Shown here one piece after another: positions 43,038 to 58,035 of a stretch of 64,000 bases of DNA (position 1 is its first letter; the number at the start of each line of letters is the position of its first letter). The translations under genes and the position numbers were made by a program. The notes under the pieces were generated by a model, which worked only from the letters and a program-made list of their open reading frames with translations, searched no databases and was not told the DNA's origin. Source of the stretch: Hydractinia symbiolongicarpus (Eukaryota > Cnidaria > Hydrozoa > Anthoathecata > Hydractiniidae); the NCBI RefSeq assembly GCF_029227915.1, contig NC_079876.1, positions 22,756,001 to 22,820,000 on the forward strand, written 5' to 3'.

Positions 43038-44448
43038 CGAATCAAAATTTTATCGTCAGCTTAACTTTTTTATAAATTCTGAAACCACTAAGAGTTATTT
43101 CAATAGGCAACAAACAAGCATTAATCGTTGATATTATAGAACATACGTTGCATGTCAATTTGTTCAATAACAGAATCATCGGTAAAATAATATTTCTTCG
43201 GCAAGATCAATTACCTCGAGTGGATAAATTTAATATTCAACAAATTGGCATGTAATGTCAACCTATTATTTGAATTTTTGCTAAAAAATTTGGTGTTTTA
43301 TGGTCAATTTATAGACAATTCTTGACATATTCTAAAATTTTCTAAAATGTAACGTTAACGATTCTTGTCAAAAGAATTCCTATAAAAACATATGTGTATA
43401 CTGATAATGTTTACATTTATAGCTACCATTTTGGTTGCTATGAGGTTAAAACTTAAAAGTTATACCGTGCTTTATAAAAGTGCCCGTAGGTTTTTAACCA
43501 ATCCGCGAAGCGGATTTCCTGTTTAAACCGGTTGAAAATAACTGTTAGTTAATAAACTATGATATAACTAAAGTAAGTAATTTCTCGTTTCGTCTTGTGT
43601 GTTGTTATTAATGTTGACACTTAGAGCAGCTAAGACAGAGTGCCATGAGATTCGCCATAAACGATTTGCTGCTTTTTCATGATATGGAAAATAAAGAATT
43701 TATCAATTATTATTTATTTATTACCGAAAAATAACATTGCTTTTTAAGTACAGCTTACCTTATTATTTTTTCATGAATATCTATAAAAAAAGTAGAGAAA
43801 TGTTATTTGTATATATAGTCCACAATCAGTGAATAGGAGTGCAAGTAAAGTCTTTTAGTATTTTTGTCTAAATAATGAGAGCAGCAAAATATGTTATCAA
43901 TATTTTGATGTCAAATTGATTTTACTACAATACTTAGTACTTGTGTTATGCGTTATCGCCATTTGTCGATAATACACATGGCTGGTAGCCAGATTCTTAC
44001 GGCTGATTAAAGCCATGTACCCTATTCCCCTTGCATATAAGCTCGCCCTGTTTAAAAGCCCATGGGATTATATCTCACTGGGCCTTTATACGGGAGACTT
44101 TTTAAATTAAGGAATAAAAAGGAAGGAGAAATGCATTTATTCCCACAATTTCTTCTCTTCTGCAAATATCTTTTTACATGTTCACCTTTTTTGAGAAAAG
44201 TTACTTTTGCTTTAATAACATATTCACACGGTACTTTCAAACCATTCCTTCTTTTGTTTTGCCTTTTTTCAAAAATAATAGCTCTTATCGAGCATTACCA
44301 ACCTAGTCACATCTTCAAATTTTGACGGCATACTTATAAGCCCATGGGCCTTTATACGGGAACGTTTTTCAAATCGAAAAAAATTCAGACAAAAGCCCAT
44401 GGGCATTTATGTGGGGGTTTAGGGTAACGATATTGTAGGGTATTTTAC
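43038..44448. other. AT-rich, no gene; short repeated motif
   Basis: No exon is clear. A motif like AAAGCCCATGGG followed by GGGCCTTTATACGGGA occurs at about 44055, 44337 and 44395, a likely short dispersed repeat. A small hairpin, AATCCGC-GAA-GCGGATT, lies near 43500. Confidence 0.4.
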
Positions 44449-47400
44449 CTTCTACTTCACCCAACTGGATAGGGGTTTCCAACATTTGCAATACACCACT
44501 TAGATTTTGCCAGGTTTTGTATTCGTTTACCGTTCTTTTCTCCCAGCAATTTAGGACATCAAGTATTCGTTTATTAACATTATCTGGTGAATCGATGTAA
44601 ATGTTTTCCACATCTTCAAATTTGAGTAAAAAATGAGCCAAATATCTGCACTGGCTGGCTGCTTTTGTTGATATCTCCCAATAAATTCTTTTCCGCACGA
44701 TTTGCTGAGAGTTGAAAGCCTTTGCCTTTTTATCGTTATCTAAAAATTAAAAATAAATTTTACATTTCTGTAATCCTTAAACATTGTCCATAATTTTTTT
44801 TTATTCTGCAGATGTTAAAGTTTAATGAAGTACTGCTTCCATATTTGCCTCTTACACAACCACCATTGAGCGCGTGTAATAGAGATAACTCTGTATATGG
44901 AAATGCCAGTCTGTCCAGCCGCTTTCTAAATTTTGGACGTTTTTTCATGTAGCTCTTCTATATTAATACGAAAGCTGTGTCTGTCTATGATGGGCAAAGT
45001 TGATTATATTTTCTACATTTTTTTTTTAAATTTTCTTTAAAATTGACATACTCTATAAAAATATTCTGTATTTTATAAAACTTTTGTTTATGTTTTTAGA
45101 ACAAATCACGTGATAATAAGTAATAATTTCTTTATCTAAGAATTTTGCTATTGTATTTTTTATTTGCCGTGACCAGTTCAAACCCTGGGGAATGTAATTG
45201 AAACAGGGAATCACGGGCAATGAAACATTGTTATTGTTGTTGTCGGTTTCGTTAACGTTTTATATGCTGTCTTAACCAACCCTTTTGTAATAAAAAAGTA
45301 CTTTAACCTAAAAAAAATTTTAAACGGATTAAACATCAAAAGTACAAAAATTCGCGGTTTTAATTGATCAAGAAGCATAGCCACAATTAACTTTTTGCAC
45401 TTTCCGACGAAGTACTAAATTGAAAGATGTGTTGAAAATTTTGGAAATGGTAATTTTAGTTGTGTAAGTAAAATTGTGAGCATTTACTGTTTATTTTTTA
45501 AAATCAGAAACGACACAATTTTTATCAAGCCAAGGAGCATTTATATTGAGTGAAATCCATTGTGGTTTTATATGCAATAACTTCTTGAGTTAGTTCCGAT
45601 TTTAGAGTAAAACGATTTAAAGGGACTTTTTTAACTTTTTCTTCTGGGAACATGTCAAGCTTTGAACTGGAATTTTTAGTTCACACATCGGAAAGTATGT
45701 GCTAAAAAAAATTCAAGACAAATCAGAAATTTGAAAACACACGGGCATTATGTATTTACATACCGATGGATGGGGTAATTTCAGGCCAGTACAAATCCTC
45801 CTCCGTTATAATTTCAGAATCAAAATTACATTTTCCCAAGACCTTGTTGATTCTTTTTAACGGATCCGATTGGTCCACACTATATCGAAACAAAAACAAA
45901 CACAGGACTTGCAAGACTGGATGGTGATGGTTGGGATTATCAAATATCCGTGTAATAACATCATATCTATCTGGCAACAACTCAAAAGAGAATCTTCTAC
46001 ATTGTAATTGACCGAGAGCTAAAAGCCGTCGTTCTGTGATGTACGCAAGCATACGTAGTCGATCTAACTGTTGTTCATAATAACCTGAAATTTAAAACAT
46101 GTATGTAAACATTAGTACATGAAGTGTTGGTGATGTATACATTATGAAGACAATACCAGTCGCCTTTTAAAGAACGCGTCTTTTACATTAGGCTTCGCGA
46201 TGTGTATTTATTCTTAAAATTTTATTATACTCATTTTGACTGTCATTAACACAAAAGCCGGTTATTAACAAAATTCCATATAATTATACGTCAGGAAACC
46301 CAGGATTTTTGTGTCATGGTTACAGCTATGTCAGCACGTTTTTGTGATGTTATCAAAAACTTGAAATGTTTTTTAAAATACTACTATCAGCTTAAAATTT
46401 ATTTAATTTAATTCTGAAGCAAGTTTTTACATTCTGTTCCAAGTTAAAATATATTTTCCGGTTTTTACATATTTCGTATGAAAAAATGCTAAAAATTGCC
46501 TAAAAATCCTATTTTCGAGGTTTTTGGGTAAAATTTTAAAAAAATCAAGAAATTGGATTATTTACGTGCCTAAAACCTGCACAATGATTATAAGGATTTT
46601 GTAGAGATTTTTAGGGGTGGTTTCAAGTAAAAGCCAATATCAAGGACTCTAAGAGGTATGAGATCTAAAAATGTAACATGTAAGTGTCTTATAGATAATT
46701 ATTAAAAGTCAAAAAGTATCATAACCATGCGGCAAAGCAAAAACCCCCTTTAACCCCCGAACCATATAGAGTTAATGTTTAATAAAGTTACCTGAATCAA
46801 TTCTTTGCGTTTTTTTCATTTGAAAAATGATCTCCTTGCTGTATATTTACTCCGGGAGTATAACTGTGGATATTGATGGTTTAATTTTTGGGTATGCACC
46901 CAAGAATTAAAATTTTTGCATAAGCCTGACGTTTTATGCAAAAGTTGTAGTTTATTTACACTGAACGTTTTCGTACATTATATTTTCAACACATTTCCCT
47001 GTGCGATTTATTAGATTAAAACTTAAAGGTTAAAGTTTTGGCTATTTTCTTTAAAGGGAAATAGCAAAAAGGTCTAATAGTATAAGGTGTAAGGACAATT
47101 AATGTATTTATGAAGAGAAAGAAATAACTTACCATACTTTGATGCCATTGTGAAATATCCGACGATAAAACAACAATTTTTTTAACAAACGTCTGTATAA
47201 TCTGTACCCTTCATATCTTCTCACGGCCTGTAAGCAGCATATTATATAAACGAAAATAAAAATACTGTTCAATAAACAAAAATTTATTCATGTGAGTTGA
47301 AATGCAATTCAAGTTTCAAAAGTTATTTCTAAGAACGAAATTTATAGAGAGATAGTAGTATTACATTGAACAATTCCTTTATTAATAAATGAACAATAAA

Positions 47401-47804
47401 TACGAACGAAGATATTGTTCAGATTATTATAGTGAGTAACTAAAAGCGGTTAAAGAGATAAATAGTAAACTACTAAAACAATTTATTCGTATAAAAATTT
47501 GATGCGTTGTGAAAGCTTGAATGACAAATTAGGTGTATCACAAACATTAAATTGATGTTTAAACATAAAAATCATTTATAACCGATTGTTATATATACTT
47601 GCATATTCTTAATTTACATTTCTTTGCAATAACATCAAGTATACACTGTAACGAGGTGACATATTCTTATCTATGGATTTTAAAAGCCCATAAAATCTGT
47701 CGCGCTCTGAAAAATAACAAAATATTTACGTATAAATATTTTTCCATTTGAATTTAATTTTGTCTACCTTTGCGGAAGTATCCCAAAACTTTTTCGGGGT
47801 TCAT
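44449..47804 (-). CDS. Five-exon gene with death-domain-like exon
   Basis: Minus-strand exons: 47768-47804 (ATG, MNPEKVLGYFRK), 47618-47706, 47133-47227, 45764-46084 and 44449-44739. All have GT-AG borders (donors GTAGAC, GTAAAT, GTAAGT, GTATGT, GTAAAA). Exons 1-2-3 join in phase, and 4-5 join in phase. Exon 3 needs a one-base frame change at its run of seven A to join exon 4, so a sequence error or recent frameshift is likely. Exon 2-3 (RDRFYGLLKSIDKNMSPRY, LMLLQRN...) and exon 4 are helical; exon 5 has CRYLAHFLLKFEDVENIYID and LDVLNCWEKR, YKTWQNLSGVLQML, which fits a death domain (helices with a conserved Trp). Further 3' exons are implied by the last donor. Probably an innate immunity or cell-death adaptor; inferred. 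Confidence 0.5.
44952..45070 (+). mobile_element. Helitron-like 5' fragment
   Basis: TCTTCTATATTAATACGAAAG followed by CTGTGTCTGTC and GGGCAAAGTTGATT resembles the 5' end of the Helitron group at 718 and 2081. Degenerate and lacking a 3' end. It lies in the intron of the death-domain gene. Confidence 0.4.
46265..46771. mobile_element. Diverged, inverted copy of the TTAA MITE
   Basis: The right end reads CCCCCGAACCATATAGAG then TTAA, a diverged version of the terminus at 32134. The interior (46590-46700) is the reverse complement of 32260-32370 (TTTTTAGATCTCATAC and CCACCCCTAAAAATCTC on the minus strand). The left limit is approximate. No ORF. Confidence 0.5.
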
Positions 47805-47943
47805 TTTGCTATCAAACTTAACAAGAAGCCTAAAGGCTCAATTCCGCCTTACATAATGTAAAAACATTTCTATTGCAAAGACATCCAATTTTGTGCTGAA
47901 AGATGTGGCTGTGATGTGGGGAATTTTTTTTACATATATACTA

Positions 47944-48035
47944 TTAGTCGTGAAAAATCCACGGGGTCACCCGCCCTTTATATATCGCATTTTGTGTTTC
48001 TGTAACAGACAGGAAAACAGACAGACGACGTGCTT
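47944..48035 (-). mobile_element. Helitron-type 3' end fragment, minus strand
   Basis: On the minus strand: GTCTGTCTGTTTTCCTGTC, then ACCCCGTGGATTTTTCACG and ACTAATAG. This is the group 3' terminus with a slightly altered CTAG end. Only about 90 bp. Confidence 0.4.
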
Positions 48036-48183
48036 AACGCGAACTAAGTGTAGGAACTTAGCATCTGCCAAATTAATTTTTGTTCTCTGCCAAATCTTTC
48101 ACGAATGATAAAAACACAGTCACTACATTGTCGCTGTGTTTGTTGGTTGAATTCGCCTATTTTCGTTTTAAATTCGCGCGCAG

Positions 48184-51120
<2,937 letters not shown>

Positions 51121-51631
51121 ACATTAAGTCTCATCTGTACCGTACCAATCATCAAAGCCCAATCACCCTACCATTACAACTTACAACAATCAACCTATAC
51201 CAGCCATCCACACCTCAGTTACTGTAAGTTATTCAACATCAAGTAAACGATTACATCACCCAAATGAGGTAACTCTTTTTTACTTAAAATGTTAATTGCA
51301 ACATAAATCTGTCCTTTATTTTAGGTGTGACCTGCTTAGTCCTATTGGCTACCTTCTCGTGGTGCAGGTAGTCAAGAAGAGCTTGTAGACATATGAAATT
51401 TTTACTTGGGATATTAAAGTTTAACAAATACATGTTGTTTTGAAGTAGAGTAGAAATGTGTCTACACGCTCTTCAACCAACAGCCAGGGCAATAAAACTC
51501 TCTTTGCATGAAATGTTTGCAAACATTCTTTTTTCTTTCAGTGCTTTTAACTCACATTAAAAGGTGTTATATTAGAAATTTACCTAACCGCTTAATGTTA
51601 GTGTTAAAATTCTGTTTAGTGAAATAATAAG

Positions 51632-52532
51632 ATGGAGATTGAAGTTGCCAATGTAAGTATTTTCATAGTTTGCTTTTTCATTTTTCAATACTTTAATTGG
51701 AGAAACTTTAGCAAATTCGCAATTTTTTGCCGGTTACTTTATTCGCGAAAGTTAATCTCGCGAAATTTCCGGAATTTCTTCATTCGCGAAAGTTCATCCA
51801 AAAAATTTCGCGATATTTTTTTTCCCGCAAAAGTTTCTCTCGCGAAAGTTTCTTCAATTAAATTACTAAAATTGAATTGCTTTGATGCAAAATTTAGCAT
51901 TCATATAAAAGGCTTTTTGTATTAAAATTTAATACTGAGGTAGGTTTCAGACACATTTGTGTCCTATGTTTCTGTATTATATCTTTAAAGCAATTGTTAA
52001 AGTTTTGCCACATAAAGGCAGTCTTCTATAGACTATCTGTTGTTATTTGGTTGGTCTCCTGATTGCCATAGATTGTATTATGTATATGAATTCATTTTCA
52101 TCTCATTATACGTAATACATAAAATTATAATTAAAACAGGAAATAAATACTACTTTTAGCAACCAAATGAGATAATATAATACTTAGTTAGATTAGCATA
52201 CAAGAATTAGCATATAAAAGTACAGTATTAAATTAATAGGAGAGGAATCTTTATGTAGGAGTTAAAACAGCGAGTTGAATTGTTGGAGGGAAAAGTTGCT
52301 GAATTAGAGGAGAAGGTTAAAGTAAGTTATGCACTAGAAATAATTGCTAGAATGTGGTAAAACAGTAACAATAACTTAGTGAAAGATTAGAAAAGTTTAG
52401 AATGTAGCATTTCCACAAATGTCTTATATTTTAGGAGTTACCAGCTGAGATAACTGATTTATCTTGGGACGCCTTCCGGGACTTTTGTTCCCAAAATAGT
52501 GGGAGAAAATTTTGGGAGCTTATATAAGCTCC
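51632..52532 (+). CDS. Small spliced coiled-coil gene (candidate)
   Basis: Three short exons with strong sites, all in phase 0: 51632-51652 (MEIEVAN, donor GTAAGT), 52258-52320 (ELKQRVELLEGKVAELEEKV plus one residue; acceptor TTATGTAG, donor GTAAGT) and 52435-52532 (ELPAEITDLSWDAFRDFCSQ and on, to TAA in the palindrome). The middle exon is a perfect three-heptad coiled coil. Total about 59 residues. After the stop, another frame continues as KSWKASGG and a Gly/Arg-rich segment, hinting that an inverted repeat at 52468-52558 has altered an originally longer exon. No family recognised. Confidence 0.4.
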
Positions 52533-52558
52533 CAAAATTACAAGTCCTGGAAGGCGTC
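52468..52558. repeat. 91-bp inverted repeat with perfect 30-nt core
   Basis: Outer arms GACGCCTTCCGGGACTT and AAGTCCTGGAAGGCGTC; inner perfect palindrome 52509-52538 with arms ATTTTGGGAGCTTA and TAAGCTCCCAAAAT around TA. Could be a tiny MITE or a self-complementary duplication. It sits inside the last exon of the coiled-coil candidate. Confidence 0.7.
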
Positions 52559-52820
52559 TGGTGGCTCCCGCACCTTCACGGAGGAGGACGATGTGCGGGA
52601 GCGGATGAAGCTAAAGAGGGGCAGTGGAAGAGGAAGAGGAGGAGGAGGAGGGTGTCGCTGGTGAAAAAATAAAAAAAAATGCTAAAACTTGCTGTTCTTA
52701 ATTCATTCCTCTCAACCCATCCCCAGACCTTTCTTCTTATAAAATTTTTCTTTTGCACAACAGCATGCGGTTTTAATATTTTAACGTAGTATATAGTTAT
52801 ATAGTCAGTTAGCAAGCCTA

Positions 52821-53765
52821 ACTTTAGGTTATAAAATCTTGACTAAGCTATTATAAAACGAGTTTCTTAGCTAACATAAAATTCTGGTAGACTGGTGCGT
52901 TTTGTCATTAAACCCTATCAATAGCTAGTAGCTAGCTAATTAACTAGATATGCTAGCTAATCAAATAAAATATTGAGCAGAGGGTTCCGTTGGTATTGTA
53001 TTTATAACCTATTTTTGTTGCTTCAGTTTTGTTCCAAGATTCTGCATAAAATGTACGTAATTATACTCTCTTGGTCTACCTTGTTCCATGAAATTACCGA
53101 GTCATGAAATTAACGCGGTTTTTCAATTTTCGCGTTAATTAATGACCGTTAATTAAATGCAGTGTTAATTTAAGGACTGTTAATTTCATGACTCGTTAAT
53201 TAAAATACTGTTAATTAGTGACTTTTTTACAATATATAAAATCCCAAAAAACATAAAAATACAAATTATCTCCTCCTTGAACGATAGCTCAACAGTGTTC
53301 TTTTTTTTCAGAGATCTTTTTTAAATAGCTTTTGTATCATCTTCATACTCTGATCCAAGTGATAAAATCACTTCTTCTGTCAAAAACATTGTCTTTTCAA
53401 ACAACAAAAACTTTTATTTTGATTTCCAAACCGCATTGTAATTGAGGAGACCGCTTCACTACGGTGGATTCGACTGTTGCGTATTTTTATTGTTAATTTA
53501 ATTCGGGTTAGTTTCTTGACTCGTTGATTTCATGGAATAAGGTAGTTTGTTCTGATAATAGTCGTTCCTTTACATTGGGAAAATGTTCTATAAAAATACT
53601 TAGTTTCACCTCAAGTTTTGGGATTAAGCCTGAAATACACGATCCTTTAAAACGAAAGGTGAACCTGGATAATGGATGGATAATGACCAATCTTTTTTAA
53701 AAGCTTAGTTAATTAGACATAAGCGTAAACATTTCAGAATATGTAATTAACAAAATTACATCATT
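52821..53765. other. No gene seen; TTAATTA-rich repeats
   Basis: Around 53100-53220 the phrase GTTAATTAA / GTCATGAAATTAAC recurs several times in both orientations, a local degenerate repeat. No ORF or exon is credible. Confidence 0.4.
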
Positions 53766-53770
53766 ATTAC

Positions 53771-53839
53771 GCCCTGTTGGTCTAATGGCTATGAGACTCT
53801 TGCAAACGAGAGATCCAGGTTCGAACCCTGCACAGGGTA
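53771..53839 (+). repeat. tRNA-Glu-like SINE head 1
   Basis: GCCCTGT at the 5' end pairs with ACAGGGT at the 3' end; box A TGGTCTAATGG and box B GGTTCGAACCC are intact. The anticodon arm is shortened by about three bases, so no standard 7-nt loop forms. The downstream ACAATTAT-TGCA-CTA-CAAC body is shared with the copy at 57673. Best read as a SINE head, not a tRNA gene. Confidence 0.6.
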
Positions 53840-53984
53840 TGAAAAACAATTATCTTGCACCTACAACAACCAAGTTGTATTATATTGGCACATAACTCTG
53901 CGAAGATGATTCACTATATATTGACCTTATATAAATGTCATACTTTACATTGAGTATATCTTTGAGTTGTAGGGGAGAGAGTTT

Positions 53985-54205
53985 CTATTAACGTGCCTGC
54001 CCCTTCCTTGCCGTCCCCTTGCCATTGCCTACCCTTCCTATGCCTTTTCTGTTGCCTGCCTTTTATGGCCTTGCCTGTGCGTCCCATGCCTTGCCTAAGC
54101 CTGTCTTTCTGAATCCTTTCCATCTTTCCTTGGCTGCCTTTGCCGTGCCTTTGCCGTGCTTAATGCCTTTGCCTTGGCAACCTCTCCGCAACACTTTCTA
54201 TATTG
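53985..54205. repeat. TGCCT/CCTTGCC-rich repeat, copy 1
   Basis: Degenerate tandem CCTTGCC/TGCCTTTCC units on the plus strand. Preceded by GTAGGGGAGAGAGTTTCTATTAACGTGCC as in the copies at 58070 and 63450, and joined directly to the second Helitron's coding part. Likely part of a Helitron 5' region. Confidence 0.6.
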
Positions 54206-54210
54206 AATAA

Positions 54211-56889
54211 GCATTATGTGTTAATAATGTAAACGAAGATGCTGTACGCCAGCAAATGGAAAGTGATAATAAATTCAAGCGGGAAATGATTCTACAAAAT
54301 CTTCATATTGTGACGCAGTATTTCGATGCAAGGACTATAAATTACTTCGCCACAGTTAGTAAGGAAGTATTTCAATATGATGACTATTGGTTGCGATATG
54401 AATTTGTTAAAAGTCGAGGTGAGATACATGGACACGCAATAATATCGTCATATAAACATGCCCGGAAAGTCAAAACTATAAAGGATAGCTTGTCTGATAA
54501 TGTTGCAGACTCACAAGCATTAAAACCTGCAGCACAAGAACTTCAATATTGGTTACTAAAAACAAATGAAGACAGTAATGACATTTTTTCACCAATGTTT
54601 ACTTCACTGCATCCTGCTGGTGGAATTAAAAATATAAATACTTCTGGAATTAGAACTTGGGTTTCAAACAAAGATCAATGGGCCAGACCAGAGGGGACTC
54701 AAGCTCCACCGGACCATAACCTATTGGCACATGAACCTTTTGATGTTGCTAGTCATGAGGGTGGTATAAAAGAGCAACATACCCATCTTGTGAACAGAAT
54801 AGGCCTCCATAATTGTAATTCTAATTGTTTGCGTTATCGTCGTAAGAATAAAAAAGATACTGCTCCACAGAAGTACTGTCGCTTTCATTTTGGCGATCTT
54901 GATCCACAAACCAAAAAAACAAGTGGTAAAGAGATTCATCCTTTTAATGCTGTCATAACAGAAGGGGAACATCCTAGATATGAGGGAGCACGGGATCATC
55001 CTCGCTTAATGATGCATGTAAAAACACGCCCACTTAGTTGGCTAGCAAATTGTGATAGTCAACCCACTATCGATCAGAACCTTCTCGCTCTACAAAAATA
55101 CATTGCTAGTTATGCTTGCAAAGGTGCTGCTTCAACGGAAGTTTTAGTACATGTTTATCGCCATCTCATTGAAAACACTGATGATGGAAGCACTGTTAAA
55201 AATTTGGTCAACGATTACTTCAAAAAATTGCGGGTTTAGTAGATGTTCCAGGTGCTGCGGCGGATTTCATTATTAGTGGTGGTCGTTTGACTAGATGTAC
55301 CAGGAATTTTCGATACATTGGTATCAGTGGTTTTTGAGCCTTTGATATGTCTGGTGAAGATGGAACTGTTACAAAAAGTAGCGCATTAGACAAATACTTA
55401 AGTGATAAGCGGAGAGAAACTGAGCCAGAAATATCATTATGGAACTGGAGCAAGAAATGTAATTGTACCTGCAAAGTAGATCACGTCCCACAGTTTTAAC
55501 AGGATTATCTACAAAACCTGTCTGGCCTGTTACTGAGGACTATGAAAAAGCTATGCTCATTATATTTTCTGTTGGAACGTGGCACAATACCGAAGATTTG
55601 AAGGGACAACATGAGTCATTTGCTGCCGCTTTGGTTTCCCTTGTTCAAACTGAAGAAAGCACACCAATATTAATTGATTCATTGAAAAAGGCTAAACAAT
55701 CATTCGATAAAATAAGCGAGAGAACACAAAGTCACACCCGTGCAATCAATATTGAAACCAATACTCAGTCTTCGGATCAATCATCACAATATACAGATGC
55801 AAGTTGCCAATGTTCCCAAAATTCTGCCATTGCACAAATGAACATAGGTAGAGCAATAATGAAAGATATTGCTAGGCACCATGTTGCTGATATCAATGAG
55901 CCGAATGTACAAAAGGTTATTCCTGATGGTGGGCCTACATTTGATTGGAATAATTATGCAATTCAAAGTTTTGGTAGTCAATGACCAATGAATGCTGACA
56001 TATGGTTACAATCTATATCTGAAGAAGCAGAAAAAAATGAATTGCAGCATAATACTGAAGATTGTACCTTACCCCAAATAAACATCTTAAATGCTAATGA
56101 ATTACAAAGAACAGTCATTGGTATAAATCTTCAGCATTTTTCACAAGTCGCAAAAGGAACTTTGCCAACAGGTACCCAGCCAATACGTTTATTAATACAA
56201 GGAACAGCCGGTGTCAGGAAGACATTCATCATTACTGCGCTTACTAGAATCGTTCGTCGCATTTTAAGCGAAATTCTGCTGTTATGAACTTGGCCCCAAC
56301 TGGGGCAGGATCAGTCCTTATACCTAATGGTCGCACTATACACTCAATGACTCCACCACCACAGAAACTTAAAAAAAATAAGAATTTTAATTCTGTCCAG
56401 CTTTTTGACTATCCGTTGGGTGATGTATCTCTTAGAAAGCTAAGAAAATATACAGGCATGCATGAAAACAATGAACTGAAATTGATTCAACTTAATATTG
56501 ACGAACGTAGCATGCAGTCGAAGCTTCTAGTGGATTGGTGCAGCCAAAGATTATGTGAGGCAACAGGAGACTTTGATAATTATTATGGAGGTGTACCGAC
56601 TGTCAATTTCTTTGGGGACCTTGGTCAACTTGGACCAATTCGTGTTTTGGATTTACATCAGCCGCCGAAACATGATGATTCCACAAACAACTTTGCTGGT
56701 TATACAATCTATCGCTCGTTTCACGATGTTATTGTCCTAACAGAAACAATGCGGCAAGGGCCAGATGAGTTGGCCCTTTTACAACGGCTACTTAGAATAC
56801 GCAATGGATCGATTACTCAACAAGACTGGCAAGATATAAATAGTCGTTATGAAAATGATTTGCCCCATGCCGAAAAAGTATTCTTATGA
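54211..56889 (+). pseudogene. Autonomous Helitron 2: Rep-helicase, decayed
   Basis: Longest open part 54256-55239 (327 codons) is the Rep domain: FDARTINYFATVSKEVFQYD, FVKSRGEIHGHAII, NCNSNCLRYRRKNKK...CRFHFG, WLANCDSQPTIDQNLLALQK, YIASYACKG. Frame changes near 55225 and a stop near 55337 follow. 55463-55984 is a linker region, 55988-56287 contains IRLLIQGTAGVRKTFI, where Walker A has Arg in place of Gly before Lys-Thr, and 56284-56889 holds [35 protein letters not shown] and [20 protein letters not shown]. The C-terminal helicase motifs are absent. About 90% similar to copy 1 by eye where both exist. Confidence 0.75.
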
Positions 56890-57670
56890 TTTAGCAAAAT
56901 ATGAGGGTGAAGTATTCTTAATGTATTCTTACTTTTCAGAGTAAAGTTTTTGTCACATGTATGAACAAGAATAACTATTTCGCGACAGCTGAATATGTTT
57001 CTTTTTCTAAGCAAACTCACCCTAGAAATATTCTTAAGATATTTTTACAATTTAGGCAATTTTGACCCTGATATTCTTATGGAAGTTGTTCTTATAAAAA
57101 AAAAACGTGCAGTTTAGCCATCTTTCTTTGGCACATACATTTTTTGTTAGATTTATTACTTTCATTGTTTAGTTTAGAGAGAAGATAGAGCTATATTGTG
57201 GTGTCCTTGATTTTATTGAATAAGTGCCTTATTTTAGAAAAATTAGCACCCATCTTTGAGAACTTAAAATGAAATAAGAGCCGCAGGTACTCAAATACGG
57301 TACAGTTAAATTTTAAAAATTTTGTTAACATTTATAAAAGAATATATAAACCATAAAATGTTGAAAAATGTTAAATATTATGTTATGTCAAAAAATGTTT
57401 AAATTTCTTTTTGAGAAGTTCCTTCTTTGTTTCACGTTACTAGGTGTCATTCATTTATACCAAAATCATAGTCTAAGCGGCAAAAAAAAATTTTATGGTC
57501 AAAAAAGGAAAATTTAAGAAACTCCAATTATTTGAGCCTGTATCTGTTCTCATTTTGTTTTTATTTTTTGGAAAAATTTGAGTGCTTATCTCTTAAGAAA
57601 TTGTTCTTATAAAAATCCGTATATTTTTTTCGATATGCCGTTTTTACTTCCTAAAACAGTGAATAATTTT
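56890..57670. other. No gene seen
   Basis: AT-rich sequence after the truncated Helitron; short open frames have no recognisable features. Confidence 0.5.
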
Positions 57671-57672
57671 AT

Positions 57673-57741
57673 GCCCCGTTGGTCTAATGGCTACGACACT
57701 CATGCAAATGAGAGATCCGTGTTCGAATCCTGGACGGGGCT
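57673..57741 (+). repeat. tRNA-Glu-like SINE head 2
   Basis: Acceptor-like arms GCCCCGT and ACGGGGC pair over 7 bp. Box A TGGTCTAATGGC and box B GTTCGAATCC are present. The anticodon arm CTCAT-GCAA-ATGAG leaves a 4-nt loop, so it cannot decode. Followed by the same body start as copy 1. Confidence 0.65.
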
Positions 57742-58035
57742 AGGAAACACAATTATGCATCTAACAACGGCCAGGTAATCCGTCGGTATACCTTATGGAG
57801 GGAAAAAACGAGTAAATTCGAGGTTTGGTGGGTTTCCCCCGACTAACATTTCCTCCGTGTTTTTTCCCTGATAAGATACAAAGTTAGGGAGCCAGGGGTC
57901 AAAATTGGACAATCAAGGAAATTGACTTTGCTTATATTCAAATGCCCCAAATTTAACAAAATTAAATGTTGCCCATCGAACTTTACTTGTAGATTAATTT
58001 GTATTTAATTTGAAATTCCCGGACTATATATACCT

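Noticed and set aside
44760-44948. Minus-strand 62-codon ORF as an exon of the death-fold gene
   Set aside because: It lies between exons that already join in phase without it, and its own possible donor does not fit the phase of the next exon.
45165-45225. tRNA or SINE 3' half (CAGTTCAAACCCTGG)
   Set aside because: A box B-like sequence and flanking short stem exist, but there is no box A at the right distance.
53771-53839. Functional tRNA-Glu gene
   Set aside because: Pol III boxes and acceptor pairing are good, but the anticodon arm is too short for a 7-nt loop and the T stem has a mismatch; the shared downstream body shows a SINE.
54019-54210. ORFs in the CCTTGCC repeats (also 58061, 63441 and minus-strand partners)
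   Set aside because: Composition reflects the simple repeat; no domain, and the true exons there are the spliced THAP ones.
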